This document shows, piece by piece, positions 56,637-64,000 of a DNA stretch of 64,000 nt. Made by a program: the position numbers and the translations under genes. The stretch covers positions 248,001 through 312,000 of the forward strand of contig NZ_CP114783.1 of the NCBI RefSeq assembly GCF_027359595.1, read 5' to 3'. Under the pieces are notes generated by a model. That model was not told the origin of the DNA. It ran no database searches and saw nothing but the letters and a program-made list of their open reading frames with translations. The stretch comes from Prochlorococcus marinus str. MIT 0912 (GTDB lineage: Bacteria > Cyanobacteriota > Cyanobacteriia > PCC-6307 > Cyanobiaceae). The number at the start of each line of letters is the position of its first letter. Within the stretch, counting starts at the first letter, position 1.

Positions 56637-57564
56637 TCCTAATTATTGGTCTCTCTTAGGAGTCTCTCCAGAATGTGATTCTGATGAACTTAAATCTGCT
56701 TTTAGGAGAGAAGCTAGAAAGTGGCATCCTGACTTAAATAAAAATGATGTAAATGCTGAGGAAAGATTTAAGTTAATCAATGAAGCCTACGCGATTCTTA
56801 GCGATCCAAAAAAAAGAGGAGAATGGGAAAAACAAAATTATATAAATAAAGATATCTTTGAAAATAGATTTCCTAGCTATGAGGAATATTTAGAAGTTGT
56901 ATTAGGTATAAGAACGAATTTAAATAATGAAGTTGATGAAGTTGATGAAGTTGATGAAGTTGATGATAAGTTTTCAGAACGATCTGAAGACGAATATGAA
57001 AACTATGATCGATCTAATTATAATGAATATATTCCTACAACAAGTGAACCATCACCACCACCAACTTTAATTTATGAAGATCAAGAATCTATTGTCGAGA
57101 TCTCACCAGATCAAGCTCTTTATGGTTCTTCAGTTGAAATTCAATTGCAAAATGGCACTCTTGTAGAAGTTTTAACTCCGCCTTTTGCTGGTGATGGATG
57201 GAGATTACGAATAGAAGGTGCAGCAATTGGTTGTCGAGATCATTTTGTTCAATTAAAAGTTCAAACGGATGATGGCTTAAGAATTGACGGCTTAAGAGTT
57301 TTGTATCGTCTTGAATTATTTCCACATGATGCTTTATTAGGATGTGCTGTAGATATTCCAACTCTTAATGGATCGGTAACATTACAAGTGCCTCCGAATT
57401 CATCAACAGGGAGATTGTTAAGACTTAGAGGACGTGGATTGGAATATGAAGAATATCGTGGTGATCAAATTGTTGAAATAATTATTGTGTTACCGGATAA
57501 TTTAAGTGATTCTGAGATTGCATTATATCAACGTCTAAATGAAATTTCTATGGAGAATTATTAG
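56620..57564 (+). CDS. DnaJ-type co-chaperone without zinc finger
   Basis: J-domain with HPD at 36-38 (ARKWHPDLNKND), then an acidic linker containing EVDEVDEVDEVD, and a DnaJ C-terminal substrate domain (VEISPDQALYGSSVEIQL; LRLRGRGLEYEEYRGDQIVE). There are no CxxCxGxG repeats. Overlap with dnaK3 makes it the dedicated partner. 314 residues. Confidence 0.9.
   Translation: MTTTVDPNYWSLLGVSPECDSDELKSAFRREARKWHPDLNKNDVNAEERFKLINEAYAILSDPKKRGEWEKQNYINKDIFENRFPSYEEYLEVVLGIRTNLNNEVDEVDEVDEVDDKFSERSEDEYENYDRSNYNEYIPTTSEPSPPPTLIYEDQESIVEISPDQALYGSSVEIQLQNGTLVEVLTPPFAGDGWRLRIEGAAIGCRDHFVQLKVQTDDGLRIDGLRVLYRLELFPHDALLGCAVDIPTLNGSVTLQVPPNSSTGRLLRLRGRGLEYEEYRGDQIVEIIIVLPDNLSDSEIALYQRLNEISMENY
56929..56964 (+). 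repeat. Four exact GAAGTTGAT repeats inside dnaJ
   Basis: Four perfect tandem copies of a 9-base unit encode (Glu-Val-Asp)x4 in the acidic linker. The unit is a multiple of three, so slippage changes linker length without a frameshift. Confidence 0.95.
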
Positions 57565-57619
57565 AAAATATTGTTTATTCACTTTATCGATTTATAATCA
57601 AATTGATTATCTACTTCTT

Positions 57620-58015
57620 ATGTTAGTTCATGTCCTTTTATATGAAGCTGGGACTGAAAGTGAAGGTATACATTCACTTGAACTTAAGGGCTCAACAGTA
57701 ATCCTTATGTTTGAAGATAGGGACGATGCTGAAAGATATTGTGGCCTTTTAGAAGCTCAAGACTTTCCAACTCCATCCGTTGAGGAGTTGACGAGGATAG
57801 ATATTGAAACTTTTTGTGTTGAAGCTGGTTATGAGGCCCGTTATGTCGAAAAGGGTTTTATTCCAAGTACGGATGAAGAACGCCTTATGATTTCTCCACC
57901 CCTTTCAAATTTAGAAGTAGGAAATTGGCATAATCAAGATAATATTAATGATCAGAAAACCTCCTCAAATGAGCAACTTGATGATATAAAAAAACGTTTA
58001 GAAAATCTTTTATGA
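57620..58015 (+). CDS. DUF3110 family protein, 131 aa
   Basis: MLVHVLLYEAGTESEGIHSL, VILMFEDRDDAERYCGLLEA and FPTPSVEEL match DUF3110, conserved in cyanobacteria and plants. A 4-base overlap (ATGA) couples it to murQ. I use ATG 57620; the upstream open frame to 57539 overlaps dnaJ and is not family-like. Confidence 0.85.
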   Translation: MLVHVLLYEAGTESEGIHSLELKGSTVILMFEDRDDAERYCGLLEAQDFPTPSVEELTRIDIETFCVEAGYEARYVEKGFIPSTDEERLMISPPLSNLEVGNWHNQDNINDQKTSSNEQLDDIKKRLENLL

Positions 58016-58944
58016 TTAATTTCAATATTAACTTAAATAGAAATAAATATCGAATACTAACTGAGCAGATTAATACTACATCAAATGAATTAGATATAAA
58101 ATCAACTTATGAAATAGTCAATATTTTTTCTGAAGCTGATAAAGAACCTCAAAAGGCTGTTGAGAAAGCTATTCCAGAAATAGTTAATGCTATTGATGAA
58201 ATTACTACTAGACTTAAATCAAATGGAAGATTGTTTTATATTGGTACTGGTACATCAGGAAGATTAGGTGTACTTGATGCATCAGAATGCCCTCCAACTT
58301 TTTGCACAAATCCAGATTTGGTGCAAGGAATAATTGCTGGTGGCGTAACTTCACTTACAAGAAGTTCTGAATCTCTAGAGGATTTACCAGAGATTGCTAT
58401 TGATGATCTTAAAAATAAAAATTTCTCAAACAGAGACGTTTTAATAGGTATAACCTCTAGTGGAAATACTCCCTATGTTTTAGGGGCATTAAACTATTCC
58501 AAAAGTATAAATGCGCTAACTATTTCTATTTCATCAGTTCCAGAATGTGATTCAACTTTAGATAATCATATAGATATTAGGCTTATCACAGGACCAGAGA
58601 TTCTTGCAGGTTCAACAAGATTAAAAGCTGGAACTGCTACAAAGATGGCTTTAAATATAATTTCTACATCTGTAATGATTAAATTAGGTAAGGTTTATGG
58701 CAATAGAATGATTGATTTATCAGTAAGCAACGATAAATTAATGGACAGAGCAATTGGTATTTTATCTGATCTTGGTTCAGTTGATAAAGAAACTGCTGTT
58801 CAACTTCTTAAGAATACAAATGGATCGGTTAAATTATCATTGTTAATGGCTTTGTCTGGCATGGATGTTTTTAAGGCTAAGCAATTACTTAATAATTCAA
58901 AGGGTAATTTAAGAACAGCACTTAATAAAGTTAAAGATTGTTGA
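58012..58944 (+). CDS. murQ: N-acetylmuramic acid 6-phosphate etherase MurQ
   Basis: A SIS-fold enzyme cleaving the lactyl ether of MurNAc-6-P, used to recycle peptidoglycan. GRLFYIGTGTSGRLGVLDAS with ECPPTF, IGITSSGNTPYVLGAL and GPEILAGSTRLKAGTATKMA are characteristic. 310 residues, intact, with a C-terminal helix-hairpin (LLMALSGMDVFKAKQLL). No anmK or other recycling gene is adjacent. Confidence 0.94.
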   Translation: MINFNINLNRNKYRILTEQINTTSNELDIKSTYEIVNIFSEADKEPQKAVEKAIPEIVNAIDEITTRLKSNGRLFYIGTGTSGRLGVLDASECPPTFCTNPDLVQGIIAGGVTSLTRSSESLEDLPEIAIDDLKNKNFSNRDVLIGITSSGNTPYVLGALNYSKSINALTISISSVPECDSTLDNHIDIRLITGPEILAGSTRLKAGTATKMALNIISTSVMIKLGKVYGNRMIDLSVSNDKLMDRAIGILSDLGSVDKETAVQLLKNTNGSVKLSLLMALSGMDVFKAKQLLNNSKGNLRTALNKVKDC

Positions 58945-59033
58945 ATTATGTTCAATAAAACTTTTGTTATCTATAATATAATTTCTGCATTAAGTTTAAA
59001 AAAGAGTTATTATAAAATAAATTAATTTGTGCT

Positions 59034-59474
59034 ATGTCTAAAGTATTGATGAACACAGATAAAGGCCAATTGACTATTGACCTGTTTGATAATGATGCAC
59101 CAAAAACAGTAGAAAACTTTTTGAAGCTTGTTAAAGAAGGTTTTTACGATGGCCTTTCTTTCCATAGAGTAATAAGCGGTTTTATGGCTCAAGGTGGATG
59201 TCCTAATACAAGAGAGGGATCAAGAGGAATGCCTGGAACTGGGGGGCCTGGATATTCCATTAATTGTGAAATTAATTCAAACAAACATGTTGCTGGTTCT
59301 CTCTCAATGGCCCACGCAGGCAAGGATACTGGTGGCAGCCAATTCTTTTTAGTACATTCTCCGCAACCACATTTGGATGGAGTTCATACTGTCTTTGGTA
59401 AAACAGATGATATGGAAATCCTTCTATCTATAACTAATGGTACTAAAATTAATAGTGTAAATCTTATAAAATAG
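59034..59474 (+). CDS. Peptidyl-prolyl cis-trans isomerase, cyclophilin type
   Basis: [41 protein letters not shown] and [20 protein letters not shown] give the cyclophilin active-site pattern. 146 residues, no signal peptide, so cytosolic. Its stop codon lies within the left arm of the terminator shared with ribBA. Confidence 0.93.
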   Translation: MSKVLMNTDKGQLTIDLFDNDAPKTVENFLKLVKEGFYDGLSFHRVISGFMAQGGCPNTREGSRGMPGTGGPGYSINCEINSNKHVAGSLSMAHAGKDTGGSQFFLVHSPQPHLDGVHTVFGKTDDMEILLSITNGTKINSVNLIK

Positions 59475-59499
59475 AATATATTATTATTCTATTTTATAA
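59464..59499. terminator. Bidirectional AT-rich terminator, cyclophilin gene / ribBA
   Basis: Exact 15-base arms TTATAAAATAGAATA (59464-59478) and TATTCTATTTTATAA (59485-59499) flank TATTAT between two converging genes. The stop of the cyclophilin gene is inside the left arm and the ribBA stop abuts the right arm. The stem is A/T-rich, so it is weaker than the dxs-psaK hairpin. Confidence 0.65.
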
Positions 59500-61185
59500 T
59501 TAATTCCATTCAATAGCACAGTTTTTATCTTTCAAATCCCAATCAAATAATGGCGAATTTTCAAAGTTTAAAAGTTCGCTAATTTTTTTCTCTTCAATTA
59601 ATATATCTTGAGAAGGATGTAAAAGTCTTTCATAATTATCTGTTTTAATTATTCCAATTCTTTCTGTATTATTCCAATTACTCAGTTCTTTGAGAAGAGA
59701 TTCAAGTAATCTTTTATCTATTAAGTTACCTTCTAAATGAGTTTTAATATCTCTGTGTCTAACATTCCATATAAATAAAGGGTTTTCACATAGAGCAATC
59801 AACCTTTGTGCATTTTGAATAGAAATATTTAAAAAATGATTTTCTGACCATTTTTTAGCTTTATCTTGAAAATGCTTTAATTCGCTATTTTTAACTTTAC
59901 CATCCCAATAGACAACAATGTTTTGTCTTTCATTGGTTAAATGTGTCTGAATATTATTACCAATTAAGTGTCCAAGTTTTTCTCTTTTCACTTCTAGATA
60001 AGCTGCATTATGATCCCCAGGGCAAATCACTAATGGAACTCTAGATTCAACTTGAAGTCCATATCCACCAAGACCTGCTATTTTTCTTGGATTATTGGTT
60101 AATAACTTCAGTCTATTTATTCCTAAATCTGTCAAAATTTGTGCACCTACTCCATAATTTCTTAGGTCTGCAGGAAAACCCAACTTCTCATTAGCTTCAA
60201 CCGTATCTAACCCTCCATCTTGGAGTTTATAGGCTTTTAATTTGTTAACTAAACCAATACCTCTTCCTTCCTGCCTTAGATATACAACAACTCCTTCACC
60301 TTCTTCAGAAATTCTTGATAAGGCCGCCTCTAATTGAGGTCTGCAATCACATCTTAATGATCCGAATGCATCTCCAGTAAGACATTCTGAGTGCATTCGC
60401 ACCAATACAGGCTCTTTTAAATTATCTGGATCCCCTTTTATTATCGCGACATGTTCTGATCCATCCAATTCGTTCTTATAACCAATTGCCTTGAAATCAC
60501 CAAATAGGCTAGGCAACTTTGCAATTGCTTGTCTGTAAACAAACCTCTCATTTTCAAGTCTGTAATGAATTAAATCTGCGATACTTATCAATTTTAAATT
60601 TCTTTCCTTAGCATATTTTTTTAATTCAGGCAGTCTGGCCATTGAACCATCTGAATTTTGGATTTCACAGATAACGCCTGCAGGAGATAGTCCCGCTAAC
60701 AAAGATAAATCTACTGCTGCTTCTGTATGTCCAGCTCTTTTTAATACTCCACCTATTTTTGCTCTTAAAGGAAAAATATGACCTGGTCTTCTCAAATCTA
60801 TTGGTTTTGTTTGACTATTAAGAGCAACTTGAATTGTTTTAGCTCTATCCTCAGCCGATATACCTGTTGATACACCAAATTCAGGACCTGCATCGATGCT
60901 TACAGTGAATGCTGTTTGGTTTGAATCAGTATTTCTGTCGACCATTAAAGGTAGATCTAATTTGTCTAATCGTTCTCCCTGCATTGCCAGACAAATCAAC
61001 CCCCTAGCTTCAGTAGCCATGAAATTTATTTGTTGAGGCGTAGCAAATTGAGCCGCACAGATTAAATCTCCTTCGTTTTCTCTTTTTTCATCATCAACTA
61101 CAACAACACATTCACCGTTCCTAATAGCAGCAAGAGCATCCGCTATATCATCAAATTCAATTTCATAACAATCTTCTGATTTCAA
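59500..61185 (-). CDS. ribBA: Bifunctional riboflavin enzyme RibBA with extra C-terminal domain
   Basis: Residues 1-205 are DHBP synthase ([31 protein letters not shown]). Residues about 206-405 are GTP cyclohydrolase II with the zinc cysteines C268, C279 and C281 ([17 protein letters not shown]) and [11 protein letters not shown]. Together they start both branches of riboflavin synthesis. About 150 further residues (410-561) follow, with [35 protein letters not shown] and a Trp-rich end, not part of the usual fusion. Function of that domain is unknown. Confidence 0.94.
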   Translation of the reverse strand: MKSEDCYEIEFDDIADALAAIRNGECVVVVDDEKRENEGDLICAAQFATPQQINFMATEARGLICLAMQGERLDKLDLPLMVDRNTDSNQTAFTVSIDAGPEFGVSTGISAEDRAKTIQVALNSQTKPIDLRRPGHIFPLRAKIGGVLKRAGHTEAAVDLSLLAGLSPAGVICEIQNSDGSMARLPELKKYAKERNLKLISIADLIHYRLENERFVYRQAIAKLPSLFGDFKAIGYKNELDGSEHVAIIKGDPDNLKEPVLVRMHSECLTGDAFGSLRCDCRPQLEAALSRISEEGEGVVVYLRQEGRGIGLVNKLKAYKLQDGGLDTVEANEKLGFPADLRNYGVGAQILTDLGINRLKLLTNNPRKIAGLGGYGLQVESRVPLVICPGDHNAAYLEVKREKLGHLIGNNIQTHLTNERQNIVVYWDGKVKNSELKHFQDKAKKWSENHFLNISIQNAQRLIALCENPLFIWNVRHRDIKTHLEGNLIDKRLLESLLKELSNWNNTERIGIIKTDNYERLLHPSQDILIEEKKISELLNFENSPLFDWDLKDKNCAIEWN

Positions 61186-61272
61186 CTTATTCCTCGTGTT
61201 TGTGGTGAAATGGTTCTTTGCTACTTATTCTCAAATGAATATCTCATCATTCTACGAAATAACATTGATGTT

Positions 61273-62352
61273 ATGGCAATTAGTACGTCGAAACCAGCGA
61301 GGATCGCAATTATTGGAGCATCGGGATATGGAGGGCTTCAACTGGTTAAGTTGATTAATGAACATCCAATTTTTGAAATTTCAACTTTAAATGGAGATAG
61401 ATCAGTTGGTAAAAGCTGGAATGAAATAAATCCTTTTATGAAACTTTTGGGTGATAAAGAGATAACTAAAAGCAATATTGATGAAATCGCTCAAGATTCT
61501 GATTATGCAATATTGAGTCTGCCAAACGGTTTGTCATCACAATTAACCCCTTTCTTATTAGAAAAAGGTATTAAAGTACTAGATTTATCAGCTGATTATA
61601 GATTTAAATCATTAGATAAATGGAAGGAAGTCTATTCAAAAGAAGCTGCAAAATATCAAAGATATGACTATGAATTATGCGAAGAGGCTATATATGGTTT
61701 TTCAGAGGAATTTAGTAATGAAATCTCAAAGTCTAGATTAATTGCTTGTCCAGGTTGCTACCCAACATCATCTCTTAGTGTCCTTATTCCATTTTTAAAA
61801 CAAGGATTAATTGAAAGTGAGGGAATTATTATTGATGCAAAATCTGGTACATCTGGTGGTGGAAGAAATCCAAGTGAACAACTTTTACTGTCTGAATGCT
61901 CTGAATCAATTAAACCTTATGGAGTAATTGGTCATAGGCATAGGGCAGAGATAGAGAGAATTGCTAGCTATTTCGCTGGTCATGAAGTCAACTTGCAATT
62001 TACGCCTCATTTGGTTCCAATGGTTAGAGGCATTTTAACTACAGTTTATGCTCGTTTAAGAGATCCTGGATTAACAGCAGAAGACTGCAAAATTGTAATT
62101 GAAGCTTTTTATAAGAATCAACCATTTATTGATATTTTGCCTATAGGAACTTATCCGGCTACTAAATGGGTTAAAAATACTAATAAAGTTATGATTTCAG
62201 TTGAAGTTGATAAACGTAATGGAAGAATAGTACTAATGAGTGTTATTGATAATCTTCTCAAAGGTCAAGCAGGACAGGCTATACAAAATTTAAATATTAT
62301 GCACGGACTTAAATCAGATATTGGTCTTCCTAAAATTACTTATTATCCTTGA
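61273..62352 (+). CDS. argC: N-acetyl-gamma-glutamyl-phosphate reductase ArgC
   Basis: The third step of arginine synthesis. N-terminal NAD(P) loop RIAIIGASGYGGLQL, active-site C162 (ACPGCYPTSS) and HRHRAEI. ATG 61273 is chosen over the upstream TTG-rich frame beginning 61210 because the Rossmann fold starts right after it. Divergent from ribBA; its end overlaps purN by 17 bases. Confidence 0.95.
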   Translation: MAISTSKPARIAIIGASGYGGLQLVKLINEHPIFEISTLNGDRSVGKSWNEINPFMKLLGDKEITKSNIDEIAQDSDYAILSLPNGLSSQLTPFLLEKGIKVLDLSADYRFKSLDKWKEVYSKEAAKYQRYDYELCEEAIYGFSEEFSNEISKSRLIACPGCYPTSSLSVLIPFLKQGLIESEGIIIDAKSGTSGGGRNPSEQLLLSECSESIKPYGVIGHRHRAEIERIASYFAGHEVNLQFTPHLVPMVRGILTTVYARLRDPGLTAEDCKIVIEAFYKNQPFIDILPIGTYPATKWVKNTNKVMISVEVDKRNGRIVLMSVIDNLLKGQAGQAIQNLNIMHGLKSDIGLPKITYYP

Positions 62353-63010
62353 ATTTAGTTCTTAAATTCTTAGCTACCTTTGCTATCGCTAAAGGTAATA
62401 TTATATGTTCCATGTTTTGAATTCTTTTTTTTAAAGTCTCTTTATTATCATTTTCATTAATAGGTACTGCAGCTTGAATAATTATTAAGCCGGAATCAAC
62501 TTCTTTTTGAACATAGTGAACTGTACATCCTGTAATAGTTACCCTTTTATCTATTGCCTGCTGTATTGCATCAACGCCTTTAAAAGAAGGTAAAAGTGAT
62601 GGATGTATATTAATCAGACGGTTTTCAAATTTATTAATTATTTCTTCTCCGACAATTCTCATCCATCCAGCCATAACTACTAGTTCTACCGAAAAATCCT
62701 CTAGTTTTTTCATCACCAGCATGTCGTGTTCAAATCTCGATTTACAATCTCTATGATTAATAATTACATAAGGTATTTTGTACTTGATTGCCTTTTTTAT
62801 TGCTAAACAATTAGGATTATTGACAATTAGTATAGAAATTTCTGCATAAAGTTGTTTAGTTTGAATGGACTTAATGATGTATTCGAAATTTGAGCCATTA
62901 CCAGAAGCAAGTATACCTAATCTTATTTTTGGTTCGAATAAAGGGCTTATTGAATCTAATGGGCTAATTAGGCTCTGTTCATTTAAATCATAAGATAAAT
63001 TGTACTTCAT
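62336..63010 (-). CDS. purN: Phosphoribosylglycinamide formyltransferase PurN
   Basis: Transfers the formyl group of 10-formyl-THF to GAR in purine synthesis. RLGILASGNGSNFEYI, VVMAGWMRIV, the catalytic NIHPSLLPSFKG and GCTVHYVQKEVDSG are present. About 35 residues precede the family core. Starts at 63034 or 63085 are possible; I use ATG 63010. Convergent overlap with argC. Confidence 0.93.
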   Translation of the reverse strand: MKYNLSYDLNEQSLISPLDSISPLFEPKIRLGILASGNGSNFEYIIKSIQTKQLYAEISILIVNNPNCLAIKKAIKYKIPYVIINHRDCKSRFEHDMLVMKKLEDFSVELVVMAGWMRIVGEEIINKFENRLINIHPSLLPSFKGVDAIQQAIDKRVTITGCTVHYVQKEVDSGLIIIQAAVPINENDNKETLKKRIQNMEHIILPLAIAKVAKNLRTKFKDNK

Positions 63011-63319
63011 ATATTCTTTATTATCTTGTTTCATCAAACAATGATTATTTATTACTAAATATATGACCTTTAGAAGAAATAACAATATGTAAATATAAAG
63101 ACATATTTAATAGTAATGAAAGTTAAATCATCATTTATATTTCCCTGACGTTAGATAAAAATAATTATCAAGCTTATTTACAATCCTATTTGTCAATTAC
63201 TAAACATTCGCCATTTGAAAACCATTCTTGACTAATATAAATTAAATTAATTTGTTTGACGGTCCTCATTTGAGAATACCTGCTAACAGAACTCATTAAG
63301 GAGTATTCTTTTATTAATA

Positions 63320-64000
63320 ATGGCAATAACTAACATCTTCCAGATGAATAACAACGATAAATGGATAAGGTACTGCGACCTTTTATTTAGCGATGATTCA
63401 TTAGGTTTTTGGCTAGATATAAGCAGAATGGATGTCGAGAAGAGCGATTTTGAAAAATTTAAGGACATTTATTCCAACGCTTTTGATTCTGTAGAAAGTC
63501 TAGAGAATGGATCCATAGCAAATATTGATGAAGGTAGGCAAGTTGGACATTACTGGCTTCGAAATCCGAAGATTGCTCCAACTCAAGAAATTTCAGACTC
63601 TATCACCAAAGAAATTCAAGACATTTCAAAGTTTGGGGCATCAATATTAAATGGTGAAATAACTAACAGCGTTGGGAAAAAATATACAGATGTTTTTTGG
63701 ATAGGTATAGGTGGTAGTGGTTTAGGTCCCTTACTTATTAAAGAGTCCTTTAAGAGAGAGTCAATAGGATTGAATCTACATTTTCTAGACAATGTAGATC
63801 CCGAGGGCATTTCACATAAATTAAATTCCATTCTTCCTACTATTGAAACTACATTGTTTGTAGTTGTTAGTAAATCAGGTGGCACTCCGGAACCTTTGAT
63901 AGGAATGGAGCAAGCCATGAAGTTTGTCCAAGATAACAACCAGAATTGGTCATCTCGAGCTATAGCAATTACATCAAAAGGGAGTAAGTTAGATGTCTTA
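63320..64000 (+). CDS. pgi: Glucose-6-phosphate isomerase Pgi, 5' part
   Basis: 227 codons before the right edge of the window. [46 protein letters not shown] and [12 protein letters not shown] identify the SIS domain of Pgi. AAGGAG at 63298-63303 is rather far (16 bases) from ATG 63320. A second in-frame ATG at 63344 (MNNNDKW) is also possible. The upstream 63086-63319 gap has no clear promoter. Confidence 0.9.
   Translation, partial: MAITNIFQMNNNDKWIRYCDLLFSDDSLGFWLDISRMDVEKSDFEKFKDIYSNAFDSVESLENGSIANIDEGRQVGHYWLRNPKIAPTQEISDSITKEIQDISKFGASILNGEITNSVGKKYTDVFWIGIGGSGLGPLLIKESFKRESIGLNLHFLDNVDPEGISHKLNSILPTIETTLFVVVSKSGGTPEPLIGMEQAMKFVQDNNQNWSSRAIAITSKGSKLDVL

Noticed and set aside
1-64000. 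Prophage, transposon or integrated defence system
   Set aside because: No transposase, integrase, phage structural gene, restriction, toxin-antitoxin or CRISPR-Cas gene was recognised; content is core cyanobacterial.

Overview
The window is AT-rich (roughly two thirds A+T by eye) and densely packed, with short gaps and both strands used. It looks like chromosomal DNA of a marine picocyanobacterium, most probably Prochlorococcus. The reasons are photosynthesis and plastid-lineage genes (psaK, petN, PAM68-like, Thf1/Psb29, DUF2499, DUF3593, DUF3110, DUF3082, DUF3288, DUF1816, DUF2103), a picocyanobacterial RibBA with an extra C-terminal domain, and gene neighbourhoods such as ksgA-ispE-DUF3082-pdhB-secDF and ilvA/dxs/psaK. 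A low-light type of intermediate AT content is my guess, not something the sequence proves. I see no prophage, transposase, CRISPR array or rRNA operon.

Layout. 1-5.4 kb: small membrane and secreted proteins, uppP, tRNA-Pro, msrA and a one-gene ABC exporter. 5.5-12.3 kb: a forward run of trpD, carA, a STAS-domain gene, mrnC, an rlmB-like methyltransferase with an unusual repeat tail, and gatA. 12.4-20.8 kb: replication and translation genes dnaE, rpsO, ruvA and dnaG, with PAM68, a glycine-zipper protein and a DMT-family exporter. 20.8-23.5 kb: an SOS-type island with umuD and umuC behind a LexA-like box, followed by a small HExxH protein. 23.5-30.5 kb: rlmH, ksgA, ispE, pdhB, secD and secF. 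30.5-34.5 kb: an especially AT-rich stretch with a GT39-type glycosyltransferase, several orphan small genes, DUF2103 and petN. 34.5-45.8 kb: thf1, clpP, ftsH, a MacB-type permease, pyk, mazG-like, yggT, scpB, ilvA, dxs and psaK. 45.8-51.8 kb: DUF3593/DUF2499, a secreted peroxiredoxin, rpmB, htpG, hisZ, an inositol-phosphatase-like gene and tRNA-Ser. 51.8-58.9 kb: pstCAB divergent from dnaK3-dnaJ, then DUF3110 and murQ. 59-64 kb: a cyclophilin, ribBA, argC, purN and the 5' part of pgi.

Functionally this is mostly core housekeeping: replication and repair, tRNA and rRNA maturation, amino-acid, nucleotide, riboflavin and isoprenoid synthesis (ispE and dxs), Sec export, proteostasis (DnaK/DnaJ, HtpG, ClpP, FtsH) and assembly of the photosynthetic machinery. 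No gene-free stretch reaches 300 bases. The points most worth a second look are the STAS gene with no canonical start codon (apparent ATA start behind a hairpinned Shine-Dalgarno), the 26-residue x 4 coding minisatellite in the rlmB-like gene, the LexA-like box at umuDC with a putative metallopeptidase downstream, the unexplained RibBA C-terminal domain, and several very short membrane-protein genes.
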